Shown here piece by piece: positions 42,383-51,261 of a stretch of 64,000 nucleotides of DNA. How positions within the stretch are numbered: the first letter of the stretch is position 1; each line of letters opens with the position of its first letter. The translations under genes were made by a program, and so were the position numbers. This stretch comes from an uncultured Acidimicrobiaceae bacterium (GTDB taxonomy: Bacteria; Actinomycetota; Acidimicrobiia; Acidimicrobiales; UBA10347), in NCBI GenBank assembly GCA_905182135.1, contig CAJJAG010000003.1, positions 186,001-250,000 of the forward strand. The letters run 5' to 3'. Under the pieces are notes generated by a model that was not told where the DNA came from, ran no database searches, and saw only the letters and a list, made by a program, of their open reading frames with translations.

Positions 42383-44605
42383 TTGGGTGCCAACCCTGCA
42401 GCTCAGCACGATAAGCAGCTGCACTTCGGCACGAACCCGAATAACCTCACTGCCGTGGTGTCGACTGTGCTTCCTGGACCGTGGCGGGCGCATGCGACCG
42501 ACGACGAACTACGACGTAGCTTTATTGAACACGACTTCGATGACACCGCCTGGCTCGATATCAACGTGCCCGGCCACTGGGCTGAGCAACCCAAACTCGC
42601 TTCGCGACGATCCGTGCTGTATCGCACCACGTTCTCATTGCCCAGCGATTCTGGCGCAATCGACAGTCGGCACTGGCTCGTGTTCGAGGGCATCTGGCAA
42701 AGCGCCGATGTCTGGCTCGATGGTGCATACCTAGGACCGACCGATGGGTGGTTCACACCCGACCAGTTCGATATCACTGACCAGATCCAGGCAAACAGCA
42801 GTGGCGAACATGTGCTGGCTGTCGAGGTCATGTCGCAACGCCCAAACGTCGACGAGCCGACTCGAAATCTAAACGGCATCTTCGATGACCCCGACATTGT
42901 TGGCCACCAGAATCGGGGTGGCATCTGGCAGCCGGTTCGGGTCGTGTCCACCGGCCCAGTGCGCATGATGAAGAATCGTGTGGTCTGTCAAGAAGCATCA
43001 GCAACTGCAGCAACGATCCACCTTCGTAGTCACCTGGTGTCCAACGAACCTCGGTCCGTCACGATCACGACGACATTGCGGCCTCCGGGCGGCGCCCCGC
43101 CTCTGGTGTCATCTCGAGACCACGATCTGGCGAGCGGAGCGACGGTTCTCGAATGGGATCTCTCCATCGCCGACCCCGCGCTGTGGTGGCCATGGCAGCT
43201 CGGTGGCCAGCCGCTGTACCGCGTCACCGTCAGTGTCGAAATTGCGGGTTCAATCAGCGGTATCTGGGAACGCACCGTCGGGCTGCGCGAAGTCCGAATG
43301 AAGAACTACGTGTTATCGATCAACGGTGAACGCCTGTTCGCCAAGGGCGCTGACCTGTGGCCGACAACCGCTCTGCCTGCCGTCGCAAGCGCCGAACAGA
43401 TCGCTGGCGACGTTGCTCGCGCCAAAGACCTGGGCCTCAACCTGCTCCGAGTCGAAAGCCATGTCGCTCGCCCTGAGCTCTACGAAGCGGCTGACCGTGC
43501 CGGCATGTTGCTGTGGCAGGACCTTCCCATGCGGGGCGAGGTCAAGCGCAGCATCCAATCCAACGCAGTGAACGCAGCCCACCGGTTGGTCGACAAGCTC
43601 GGAGCCCATCCCTCGATCGTCGTCTGGTGCGCTCACTATGACCCGACAGGAACGAGTACCGGCCGCCAGCCACTCACCGTTATCCCCAGCCGCCGCAGCC
43701 TGTTTGGCGTAGCCAAGCAACAGGCACCGACCTGGACCAAGTCAGTCTTAGATCGCCTGGTAGGCCGAGCCTTTAATCGCGCCGACGGCAGCCGGCCAGT
43801 AGTACAAGGATCTGGCGCGTGGCCAAGTGCCCCTCGTTTCGACGGTACCGATACCCATCTGCGATTCGGTTGGCACGCCGGAACAGGGCGCGACCTTGAG
43901 ACCTTCGCCCGCCGAATCCCTCGCATGGTTCGCTGGGTGTCGTCCTTCGGAGCCCAATCGGTTCCCCGCAGCGATCAGGTCAAGATCGTGGACTGGCCCG
44001 CTGACCTCGGACTGCTCGCCGAGCGGTATGGGTTGAACGAGTCTGGCTTCCGCCAGTACATCCCCAGGTCCGACGCGTCGTCAATTGACGACTGGATAGA
44101 AGCCTCCCAGGCCTACCAAGCCACGCTTCTTCGTCGACAAATTGAAACGCTGCGGCGCCTGAAATACAAGCCAACCGGCGGGTTCACTTTCAGCGCTCTT
44201 GCCGACTGTCGACCGGCAATCTCAATGGCTATCTTCGACCATGACCGCCAACCCAAGCAGGCTGTCGCTGCGGTTCAGGCAGCGTGCCAGTCCATCATCG
44301 TAGTTGCCGACCGGTTACCAATTCAGATGCACCCTGGCCAAGCAGTTCTGCTCGATGTCCATGTCGTAAGCGATGAACGAGAACCTCTCCAAGATCTCGA
44401 TGTGACCGCCCAGCTTTCATGGCCAGACGGTCAACACGACTGGGCGTGGCGCGGTCAAATTGATGCCGACAGTGTCGCCAGAATCGGTTCTATCAACTGG
44501 ATTGCCCCCAACGTGACCGGCCCCGTCGATCTGACACTGCAATTACGTCATCGGGGCGATGAAGTTGCGTCCAACACCTACCGGGGCGCCATACGCGCTG
44601 ACTGA
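42383..44605 (+). CDS. GH2-fold (beta-mannosidase-like) protein lacking both catalytic Glu
   Basis: This 740-residue protein has the glycoside hydrolase 2 layout. Residues about 30-190 form a sugar-binding jelly roll (WLDINVPGHWAEQPKLASRR, GGIWQPVRVVSTGPV), about 195-300 an Ig-like domain, and about 310-620 a TIM barrel (LLRVESHVARPELYEAADRA, GMLLWQDLPM). A C-terminal Ig-like domain follows. In active GH2 enzymes the acid/base lies in HPSIVLWCGNNE; here it reads HPSIVVWCAHYDP with Asp420. The nucleophile motif SEFGFQS/TEFGAQ reads SSFGAQSVP with Ser521. No signal peptide is visible. The start is TTG at 42383, uncertain. It probably binds glycans rather than hydrolysing them. Confidence 0.82.
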   Translation: MGANPAAQHDKQLHFGTNPNNLTAVVSTVLPGPWRAHATDDELRRSFIEHDFDDTAWLDINVPGHWAEQPKLASRRSVLYRTTFSLPSDSGAIDSRHWLVFEGIWQSADVWLDGAYLGPTDGWFTPDQFDITDQIQANSSGEHVLAVEVMSQRPNVDEPTRNLNGIFDDPDIVGHQNRGGIWQPVRVVSTGPVRMMKNRVVCQEASATAATIHLRSHLVSNEPRSVTITTTLRPPGGAPPLVSSRDHDLASGATVLEWDLSIADPALWWPWQLGGQPLYRVTVSVEIAGSISGIWERTVGLREVRMKNYVLSINGERLFAKGADLWPTTALPAVASAEQIAGDVARAKDLGLNLLRVESHVARPELYEAADRAGMLLWQDLPMRGEVKRSIQSNAVNAAHRLVDKLGAHPSIVVWCAHYDPTGTSTGRQPLTVIPSRRSLFGVAKQQAPTWTKSVLDRLVGRAFNRADGSRPVVQGSGAWPSAPRFDGTDTHLRFGWHAGTGRDLETFARRIPRMVRWVSSFGAQSVPRSDQVKIVDWPADLGLLAERYGLNESGFRQYIPRSDASSIDDWIEASQAYQATLLRRQIETLRRLKYKPTGGFTFSALADCRPAISMAIFDHDRQPKQAVAAVQAACQSIIVVADRLPIQMHPGQAVLLDVHVVSDEREPLQDLDVTAQLSWPDGQHDWAWRGQIDADSVARIGSINWIAPNVTGPVDLTLQLRHRGDEVASNTYRGAIRAD

Positions 44606-44643
44606 CCATGCCCGGTGACCATGCCCGGTGACCATGCCCGGTG
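44605..44643. repeat. Three tandem 13-bp repeats at the GH2-like stop codon
   Basis: ACCATGCCCGGTG occurs at 44605-44617, 44618-44630 and 44631-44643 without mismatch. The first unit starts on the last base of the GH2-like stop codon. A 13-bp unit would shift any reading frame, and each holds an ATG. Confidence 0.93.
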
Positions 44644-44990
44644 ACAGTCGGAAGGGCGCTAGTGAACCTGACATCCATGATTTACTCCGCGTCTGGCCTG
44701 TTCAAACACTTGTCCCGCTTCAAAGTCGTGTCGATGTTGTCCGTGGCCTGGTAACGAATCACCGCCCACTTGATCTCAATGACGGGCCCAGCGCCAGCCG
44801 CCGGCTACTACTTTCAAATCTTGCCCGAGTTCGGTTCACCACCGTCTAACACTGCGGCAAATTTGACGTGCACCTCAACGATCAACTGTTGGCTCACTTC
44901 GGGCCCTATCGCATTGTTAGCGAAGCCAGCCGCTTCACCGACGAATCAGCAAGAGGAACGGTATGGGCAACTGGCTTAGCGAAATTCTAA
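44628..44990 (+). pseudogene. Probable broken gene of unknown family
   Basis: One plus-strand frame reads DIHDLLRVWPVQTLVPLQSR, then VVRGLVTNHRPLDLNDGPSA and SRRLLLSNLARVRFTTV up to a TAA at 44847-44849. In the same frame it continues GKFDVHLNDQLLAHFGPYRI and VSEASRFTDESARGTVWATG to TAA at 44988-44990. Both halves look like genuine protein and join without a shift, so a single nonsense mutation in a gene whose 5' end is lost is the simplest explanation. I do not recognise the family. Nothing is seen from 44991 to 45161. Confidence 0.45.
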
Positions 44991-45161
44991 AGCTGGTCAA
45001 CAACCGGCCTCGACGCATGCGCTCAGAAGCAACCGCATATCAATGCCTCATGCTGCAAGCGATGGGGCGCGAGGCGGCGTGCAACGCGATCTAGCTGTCC
45101 GGTAGCACCGACCATGCAAGGTATGCAGCGTGCTGAAAACCACATGCCACACCTAGCAGCA

Positions 45162-45761
45162 CTATTCAATTGCCTGCTCGCTCTCAATTGCCTGCTCGCT
45201 CGTAACCAGGTCGTGGTGTTGTTGGTTGTCCCGAATATGGGCCGCAGCAAAAGAGCATCGAGGTGTGATCGTGCGGCCGTCGTCACGAATAATCCTAAGC
45301 AAGCCTTCCATCAGCTGAGCGGCATGACCGTTACCGCCGTGTTCTGGAGCGGTCTCAACGTGGGGGACGGTAATCGATTGATCGTTAGAGGTATAGGTAG
45401 CAAAACTGACTACACCGCCATCATGTAGCAACTCGAATCGGCCGAGGTCCGCGTTCTCGACCACCACAGGTCGCTCAGCACCTGCTCGCACCGCTGCACC
45501 GTTCAGATGAATACCTGCGTCGGCGAGCAGCGCGACATGGGCAGAGAGTTCGTCGTTTGAGGGTTGAACGAGCTGACTGCCGTCGGGAAAGACGACGGCG
45601 GGGATTTCCTCAACTCCGTTGTCGCGTCCAGGTACTCGTTCAGTTTCGGCGGGGTAATCGACCAAATTCACATAGTGATAGTCAAGTCCGCGTTCTTTAA
45701 ACCAGGCCCTGGCCCGCATGCAGTCACTGCATGAATCAGTGCCATACATCGTGATCGACAT
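45162..45761 (-). CDS. Glutaredoxin-GNAT acetyltransferase fusion
   Basis: This 199-residue protein begins with a glutaredoxin/mycoredoxin-like domain (MSITMYGTDSCSDCMRARAW, active site CSDC, residues about 10-13). From about residue 105 it continues with a small YjdJ-type GNAT fold (VSFATYTSNDQSITVPHVET, GNGHAAQLMEGLLRIIRDDG, ITPRCSFAAAHIRDN). ATG at 45761 has AAAGGG upstream, so the longer frame is not used. The two halves suggest thiol redox exchange combined with acyl transfer, substrate unknown. An 18-bp duplication at the 3' end gives SEQAIESEQAIE. Confidence 0.78.
   Translation of the reverse strand: MSITMYGTDSCSDCMRARAWFKERGLDYHYVNLVDYPAETERVPGRDNGVEEIPAVVFPDGSQLVQPSNDELSAHVALLADAGIHLNGAAVRAGAERPVVVENADLGRFELLHDGGVVSFATYTSNDQSITVPHVETAPEHGGNGHAAQLMEGLLRIIRDDGRTITPRCSFAAAHIRDNQQHHDLVTSEQAIESEQAIE
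45166..45201. repeat. Two tandem 18-bp repeats in the glutaredoxin-GNAT C-terminus
   Basis: The identical 18-bp units 45166-45183 and 45184-45201 duplicate six codons in frame, producing SEQAIESEQAIE at the end of the protein. Confidence 0.92.
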
Positions 45762-46021
45762 GTCACCCTTTAACCCAGTCATTGGTGCATATGTTCGCAC
45801 TCTTTATGGTCATCTAGCTAGCCAGTTACCGAGAAGACGGCGAAACCAGCCGGCCACAAGTTCTGTTCTTCCCGCCTCGCACAGTGTGCAACACCACGAG
45901 CCTTTGGTGTTGAGTTTCCTAACAACTCCCCATGGCCGATACCGTGAAGGATTACTGCACAGCTATCCCGGTGGTTACAACCATTCCGGGTACAGCACCA
46001 CATCAAGGACAAGGTTGAACC

Positions 46022-46852
46022 ATGACCGTTATCCAGCGTCCGCAAGACAAATTGCGCACGCCGAAACCTCTGAAGAAGCCGGCCCGGTTCACGCCGCCAT
46101 GGCCGTTAAATCTCTATCAGACTGCTATCGGTAAGAAATGGGTTATGGGTCTGACTGGCCTTGGCCTTGTCGGATTTGTCGTTGCCCACATGATCGGCAA
46201 CCTGCACCTCTACGAGGGTCAACTCGAGGTTGCAGAGTACGCACATAGTTTGCGCACGATCGGCGCAGGCCTCGTGCCTGAAACCGCTGTTCTGTGGGTA
46301 TTGCGCCTAGGGCTTATATCCATGTTCGGCCTGCACATTCATTCGGCGATCACACTCAGCGCTATGAACCGAGCGGCCAACTCTCGCTACCAGGCTCCAC
46401 GCGACTTCGCCGCCGCTAACTTCGCTAGTCGCACGACTCGGATCACCGGCATCATCATCGCCCTGTTCGTGGTTTGGCACTTGGCCGACCTTACCTGGGG
46501 CTTTACAGGTGGCTTCATGGGCTGGCGTGGTGACGGGTTCAACCACGGCGATCCACTCTGGAACGTTGATAACTCAATGTCGAACGTCGTGATCGCCATT
46601 TGGTACATGATCGCAACCACCGCAGTGGCTGTGCATCTGTTCCATGGCATCCGTTCTGCCTTTATAAGCATCGGCCTGAGCAGCCCTAAATTCAATCCGC
46701 TCATCAAACCGCTTGCTGCAGGAATTGCCGGTTTGGTTCTTGTTGGCAACCTTTCTTTCCCCATCATGGTTATGACCGGTGCGCTCGAAGCTGATGAGCC
46801 ACTAGACGTACACGAACTGATCGCCACAGAATTCAAGGAGGCCGCAGAATGA
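46022..46852 (+). CDS. sdhC: Succinate dehydrogenase cytochrome b subunit
   Basis: This 276-residue membrane anchor of complex II is the single-polypeptide b558-like type (five spans, di-haem), found with SdhA/SdhB in many actinobacteria and Bacteroidetes. Haem-ligand-type histidines appear in each span: [47 protein letters not shown] and [15 protein letters not shown]. It is the first gene of sdhCAB and overlaps sdhA by four bases. ATG at 46022 with AGGACAAGG upstream. No sdhD is needed in this subtype. Confidence 0.93.
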   Translation: MTVIQRPQDKLRTPKPLKKPARFTPPWPLNLYQTAIGKKWVMGLTGLGLVGFVVAHMIGNLHLYEGQLEVAEYAHSLRTIGAGLVPETAVLWVLRLGLISMFGLHIHSAITLSAMNRAANSRYQAPRDFAAANFASRTTRITGIIIALFVVWHLADLTWGFTGGFMGWRGDGFNHGDPLWNVDNSMSNVVIAIWYMIATTAVAVHLFHGIRSAFISIGLSSPKFNPLIKPLAAGIAGLVLVGNLSFPIMVMTGALEADEPLDVHELIATEFKEAAE

Positions 46853-48789
46853 GCTTGAAGGTCGGAGAACTCAACAGCAACCTGCCGCAAGGCGCTACCG
46901 ACAACATCGCTGAAGCATGGACGAACCATAAGTTCGACATGAAGCTGGTAAACCCAGCAAACAAGCGCAAGTTCGACGTCATCGTCGTCGGTACCGGGTT
47001 GGCCGGTTCAAGCGCCGCCGCCACCATGGCCGAGCTTGGCTACAACGTCAAAGTCTTCACGTACAACGACTCACCTCGTCGTGCGCACAGCATTGCCGCC
47101 CAGGGTGGCATTAACGGCGCCAAGAACTACCAGAACGACGGTGACTCAGTGCACCGCCTGTTCTACGACACCGTCAAGGGTGGCGACTTCCGCAGCCGCG
47201 AAGCCAACGTGCACCGCCTAGCCGAGGTCAGCGTCGACATCATCGATCAGGCCACCGCTCAAGGTGTTCCCTTCGCCCGTGACTATGGCGGCTTGCTCGA
47301 CAACCGTTCGTTCGGTGGCGCTCAGGTATCACGCACGTTCTACGCCCGTGGCCAGACCGGCCAGCAGTTGCTCCTCGGTGCCTACTCGGCACTGATGCGC
47401 CAAGTCGGGGCAGGCACTGTTGAACTGCACACCCGCACCGAAATGCTCGACCTAGTCGTACATGACGGCGCTGCTCGTGGCATCGTGGTCCGCGACCTAG
47501 TCACTGGCGAAGTCACCTCGCACTCCGCTCACGCCGTCGTGTTGGCAACCGGTGGCTACGGCAACGTGTACTACCTGTCGACAAACGCCATGATGTGTAA
47601 CGTCACCGCTGCGTGGCGCGCCCACCGCCGTGGCGCCTTGTTCGCCAACCCGTGTTACACGCAGATCCACCCAACGTGTATCCCGTCAAGCGACGAATTC
47701 CAGTCCAAGCTCACACTCATGTCCGAGTCACTGCGTAACGACGGCCGCATCTGGGTTCCCGACGCATTCGAAGAATCCCGATCCGCAGCCGACGTTCCCG
47801 AGTCTGACCGCGACTACTACCTCGAGCGTAAGTACCCCGCCTTTGGCAACCTGGTCCCTCGTGACGTTGCATCTCGTAACGCCAAAACTGTGGTCGACCA
47901 AGGCAAGGGTGTTGGCCCGATGAAGAACGGCGTTTACCTAGACTTCGCCGACGCAATCGGCCGCCTAGGTGAAGATTCCATCAGGGAAAAGTACGGCAAT
48001 CTGTTCGACATGTACGAGCGCATCACGGGTGAAGACCCGTATAAGCAGCCAATGCGCATCTACCCAGCGACCCACTACACAATGGGCGGACTGTGGGTCG
48101 ACTACGAACTACAGTCAAACGTTCCTGGTCTGTTCTGTGTCGGCGAAGCAAACTTCTCTGATCACGGCGCTAACCGCTTGGGCGCTTCGGCCCTTATGCA
48201 GGGTCTCGCCGACGGTTACTTCGTTCTGCCCTACACAATCGGCAACTATCTCGCTGACCAGTTGGGCGATGCCCCAATGAACAGCAATGACGCAGCCTTC
48301 GGTGCGGTCGAAGCCGAAGTACAAGATCGGACTAACCGCTGGCTCGCAACCAACGGCACCAAGTCGGTCGACTATTACCACCGTGAGCTCGGCAAGCTCG
48401 TGTGGAACTACATCGGAATGGAGCGCGACGAGAACGGCCTTGAAAAGGCCATCAGTGAAATCCCGGCACTCAAGGCCGAGTACTACAAGAACGTCCGCGT
48501 TCTCGGCAGCGGTGAGTCGCTCAACCAGTCGCTCGAAAAGGCTGGTCGTGTGGCCGACTTCTTCGAACTAGCTGAGCTCAAGGCTCGCGATGCACTAGCC
48601 CGAGAGGAAAGCTGCGGCGGGCACTTCCGAGTCGAGCATCAAGATGCCGAGGGTGAAGCCGACCGCGACGATGAGAACTTCCAGCACGTTGCCGCCTGGG
48701 AGTGGACCGGCGAAGACAACGTCCAGAACCGGCACAAAGAAGAACTCGAATTTAACTACGTCAAACCCAGCAAGCGTTCCTACAAGTAG
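46849..48789 (+). CDS. sdhA: Succinate dehydrogenase flavoprotein subunit
   Basis: This 646-residue flavoprotein oxidises succinate to fumarate. The FAD dinucleotide motif is [20 protein letters not shown], the covalent-FAD His is in [17 protein letters not shown], and the substrate-binding blocks are [20 protein letters not shown] and [20 protein letters not shown]. The C-terminal [20 protein letters not shown] is the usual end of the b558-linked group. It is coupled to sdhC by the ATGA overlap and followed after 14 bases by sdhB. Confidence 0.98.
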   Translation: MSLKVGELNSNLPQGATDNIAEAWTNHKFDMKLVNPANKRKFDVIVVGTGLAGSSAAATMAELGYNVKVFTYNDSPRRAHSIAAQGGINGAKNYQNDGDSVHRLFYDTVKGGDFRSREANVHRLAEVSVDIIDQATAQGVPFARDYGGLLDNRSFGGAQVSRTFYARGQTGQQLLLGAYSALMRQVGAGTVELHTRTEMLDLVVHDGAARGIVVRDLVTGEVTSHSAHAVVLATGGYGNVYYLSTNAMMCNVTAAWRAHRRGALFANPCYTQIHPTCIPSSDEFQSKLTLMSESLRNDGRIWVPDAFEESRSAADVPESDRDYYLERKYPAFGNLVPRDVASRNAKTVVDQGKGVGPMKNGVYLDFADAIGRLGEDSIREKYGNLFDMYERITGEDPYKQPMRIYPATHYTMGGLWVDYELQSNVPGLFCVGEANFSDHGANRLGASALMQGLADGYFVLPYTIGNYLADQLGDAPMNSNDAAFGAVEAEVQDRTNRWLATNGTKSVDYYHRELGKLVWNYIGMERDENGLEKAISEIPALKAEYYKNVRVLGSGESLNQSLEKAGRVADFFELAELKARDALAREESCGGHFRVEHQDAEGEADRDDENFQHVAAWEWTGEDNVQNRHKEELEFNYVKPSKRSYK

Positions 48790-48803
48790 CGCCGGAGACC
48801 ATC

Positions 48804-49580
48804 ATGGAAGAAACACTTAACATCACGCTTAAGGTCTGGCGCCAAGACGGCCCCGATGAACGCGGCCGATTCGAGACCTACGACGCGCCAAACATCGGCA
48901 CCGACATGTCGTTCCTCGAGATGCTCGATGTCGTCAACGAGAATTTGAACGAAGACGGCAACGAGCCGATCGCATTCGAGAGTGACTGTCGCGAAGGTAT
49001 CTGCGGCACCTGTGACCTTATGATCGATGGCAAGGCGCACGGCCCTGAGAAGGGCACGGCCACATGTCAGCTGCACATGCGCAAATACTCCGACGGTGAC
49101 ACCATCGTGATCGAGCCGTTCCGCGCGGCCTCGTTCCCGATTCTCAAGGACCTTGCAGTCAATCGTTCGGCACTTGACGCCATCGTCATGGCCGGCGGTT
49201 TCATCTCGGTCAACACCGGTGCTGCACCCGATGCCAACCTGATTCCGGTTCCTAAGGAAGCATCTGATCAGGCCTTCGACGCCGCTGCATGCATTGGTTG
49301 TGGCGCCTGCGTCGCCGCCTGTCCAAACAGTGCCGCCCAGTTGTTCACCAGCGCCAAGATTCAGCACATGAACCTGCTACCCCAGGGTCAAGCCGAACGT
49401 TGGAAGCGGACCGAGGCCATGGTCGAGACCATGGAAATGTTCTTCGGCAGCTGCACCAACCATGGCGAATGCCACGATGCATGCCCCAAAGAGATCCCAC
49501 TCGATCTCATCGCTTGGACCAATCGTGACTACATCAAGTCCAAGAACAAGAACCGCAAGCTCGCTGGCCAAAAAGGCTAG
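48804..49580 (+). CDS. sdhB: Succinate dehydrogenase iron-sulfur subunit
   Basis: This 258-residue iron-sulfur protein passes electrons from FAD to haem/menaquinone. The [2Fe-2S] ligands are in CREGICGTCDLMIDG and ATCQLHM. The ferredoxin-like cysteines are in CIGCGACVAACPNSAAQ and CTNHGECHDACPKEIPLDL. The start is ATG at 48804. It is the last gene of sdhCAB and is followed by a strong terminator 23 bases after the stop. Confidence 0.97.
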   Translation: MEETLNITLKVWRQDGPDERGRFETYDAPNIGTDMSFLEMLDVVNENLNEDGNEPIAFESDCREGICGTCDLMIDGKAHGPEKGTATCQLHMRKYSDGDTIVIEPFRAASFPILKDLAVNRSALDAIVMAGGFISVNTGAAPDANLIPVPKEASDQAFDAAACIGCGACVAACPNSAAQLFTSAKIQHMNLLPQGQAERWKRTEAMVETMEMFFGSCTNHGECHDACPKEIPLDLIAWTNRDYIKSKNKNRKLAGQKG

Positions 49581-49603
49581 CCGAGACACAACCCTTTCGA
49601 TCA

Positions 49604-49645
49604 CGAGCCCGCTGCCCTTCGGGGTGGCGGGCTCGTCCTCGTTTT
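49604..49645 (+). terminator. Intrinsic terminator of sdhCAB
   Basis: The arms ACGAGCCCGC (49604-49613) and GCGGGCTCGT (49628-49637) pair perfectly. The inner bases TGCCC-TTCG-GGGTG extend the stem to about 15 bp with a TTCG tetraloop, and a CCTCGTTTTT tail follows. Confidence 0.95.
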
Positions 49646-49835
49646 TAGTTAGATGTGCAACAGCTCCGTCGGCGCCTCCTGAACGTCTGCTACGCCACCA
49701 ACACTGGGACCTGGGCGAACGTACAAGTCAATTCTTGTTATGGGTTGCGAAGCGCCATGGCTTCGAGATCGCTTCAGGCCCCGCTCTATCCCCGTCAGGC
49801 AGTCATACATATGCCTGCCATCGACAGGTAGTCAC

Positions 49836-50132
49836 TTACACCGGTGTTACCGAGACCGAATGTGACCATGTCGCAGCTAACAGCTGTGCGGCTCGTGAGT
49901 TCAAGTGAACCGACGACACGGCGTTTGTGCCTCCATTAGAGATGGGATCAAATGGTGCTGTCGCTCCGGAGATTTGGGCTACGAGCGCAATACCGTCGCT
50001 CCATCGACCTTCAAACATCACTCCCGGCGCATGGGAACTGGACCCACAGCCAATAATGGCAAGTGCAAGAGCGACAATAAATCCAAGCCGAGGAAGCAAC
50101 GGCAGCCAATCATGACGTCGAGATATCTTCAT
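49836..50132 (-). CDS. Small putative lipoprotein
   Basis: This 98-residue protein begins MKISRRHDWLPLLPRLGFIV and continues ALALAIIGCGSSS, a basic n-region, hydrophobic core and lipobox-like IIGC, so it may be exported and lipid-anchored. The remainder (SDGIALVAQISGATAPFDPI) is not recognised. AAGGGCC precedes ATG at 50132. Short length and lack of a family make this a tentative call. Confidence 0.45.
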   Translation of the reverse strand: MKISRRHDWLPLLPRLGFIVALALAIIGCGSSSHAPGVMFEGRWSDGIALVAQISGATAPFDPISNGGTNAVSSVHLNSRAAQLLAATWSHSVSVTPV

Positions 50133-50159
50133 GGGTTGGGCCCTTCCGAAAAGTGGCAG

Positions 50160-50191
50160 TGCCCCGACATCGCACAGGCGATGTCGGGGCA
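50160..50191. terminator. Strong hairpin, likely terminator of the 50.3-kb exported protein gene
   Basis: The 14-bp arms TGCCCCGACATCGC (50160-50173) and GCGATGTCGGGGCA (50178-50191) pair perfectly around ACAG. On the minus strand a CACTTTTC tail follows within a few bases. It lies about 105 bases downstream of the gene at 50298-50828 and just upstream of the small lipoprotein. Confidence 0.75.
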
Positions 50192-50297
50192 TTGCTGGCA
50201 CATATAGAAGCGGCCTCCAACTAGTCGCCAGCCCAAGCCGGGAGGGGATTCAACAGTTAGCGCCTGGTGCCAGTCAAAGCCTGCTACGTACGGGCAA

Positions 50298-50828
50298 CTA
50301 TGCAGTTGGTGCTTCGCCGCCGCCCCGAGGGCCGCGATCGCCGCGAGGGCCACGATCGCCACGACCCTCGCCGCGACGCTCGCCGGGAGTCGCATTGACC
50401 CGTTCAGTTACACGCTCTCTGAGACCAGCAATACGCTCGTTGGCTTCTTCCTGAGTCAGATCACCAGTAACAACATGTTCCTGGATGAGGGCAGTCTTGG
50501 ACTCGACGATGGCATCAACGACGGTTTGGACAGCAACACCCTGGTCCGCAGCGACATCAGCGATGTTCTGACCAGCCTCACGGGCTGTCTGCAGCACGTC
50601 TTCGCCAACACCTAGTGCGTCGGTCAGTACAGCAATTCGCTCGGCGTGGCGGGCTGCTCGGTTTTCTTGGCGCTCTGCTCGTCGAGCATCTTGTACTTGC
50701 TCGGTTGGTGCTTCTTGCGCCTCAGCATTATTTGGGACAACAGCGGTTACACCCAGTGCAGTGAGCCCGATCAGGCCTGCTGCAATTGCCTTCTTGATTC
50801 CTTGCATCTTCATTCCTTGCATCTTCAT
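50298..50828 (-). CDS. Exported charged helical protein
   Basis: This 176-residue protein has a signal peptide (KKAIAAGLIGLTALGVTAVV, likely cleavage after NNAEA) and an Arg/Glu-rich helical middle (VQDARRAERQENRAARHAER). Two helical repeats follow (LTDALGVGEDVLQTAREAGQ; GDLTQEEANERIAGLRERVT), and it ends in a Gly/Arg tail (RRGEGRGDRGPRGDRGPRGG). The helical units resemble YckD-like repeats seen in actinobacterial secreted proteins. Its role is unknown. The start is part of a 15-bp duplication (MKMQGMKMQG), so ATG at 50828 or 50813 can serve; GGAGG lies 14 bases before the first. Confidence 0.72.
   Translation of the reverse strand: MKMQGMKMQGIKKAIAAGLIGLTALGVTAVVPNNAEAQEAPTEQVQDARRAERQENRAARHAERIAVLTDALGVGEDVLQTAREAGQNIADVAADQGVAVQTVVDAIVESKTALIQEHVVTGDLTQEEANERIAGLRERVTERVNATPGERRGEGRGDRGPRGDRGPRGGGEAPTA
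50799..50828. repeat. Two tandem 15-bp repeats, each with the start codon
   Basis: Identical 15-bp units at 50799-50813 and 50814-50828 each encode MKMQG on the minus strand, duplicating the initiation codon in frame. Confidence 0.93.
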
Positions 50829-51261
50829 TTCTGCTATCCGTTCCTCCGGCGAGTGGCCGGTGTTCGATTGGTACAGAAACCATCTTGTCGATACTTATTG
50901 AAGCGTTTGCATGGCGACGGTAAGAGTTCTGACAATGTCGGTAAGAATGTCCTTACCTTGTGGCACCTCGGCCATGACCTCTCGTTTGAATTGTCGGATA
51001 CGGGCTGGTTGGGAAGCTCTCATCATCAGAGGTGATGCAACCAAACAGAAAATTCGGGCTCAAATCGGCACCGCACATCTCGTCCTTGATACGTGGTGAA
51101 GAACCGCCTAACCAATCCCAGTTATTGGGATATCGGCAAATCTCACCACTACCGTTTCCAATCTCGACGGAATGCGGTACCAGAGTCTCCCAACTCGAAC
51201 GGGCGCATGTCACAGAAACGATGAGACCTGAGGCTCACCCCGACGCATAGGGTGGCAATCA
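50829..51261. other. 433-base gap without a supported gene
   Basis: This is the divergent region between the exported protein and the MFS transporter. Short open frames on both strands (for example 50911-51099 plus) lack protein-like character. The promoters must lie here, but I see no confident boxes, repeats or structured RNA. Confidence 0.5.

Noticed and set aside
44605-44643. Attachment site or integron-like repeat
   Set aside because: Simple 13-bp tandem triplication; no integrase or transposase nearby.
49462-49908. 148-codon plus-strand frame across the sdhB end and terminator
   Set aside because: Reads through the sdhB terminator in a different frame from sdhB and lacks protein character.
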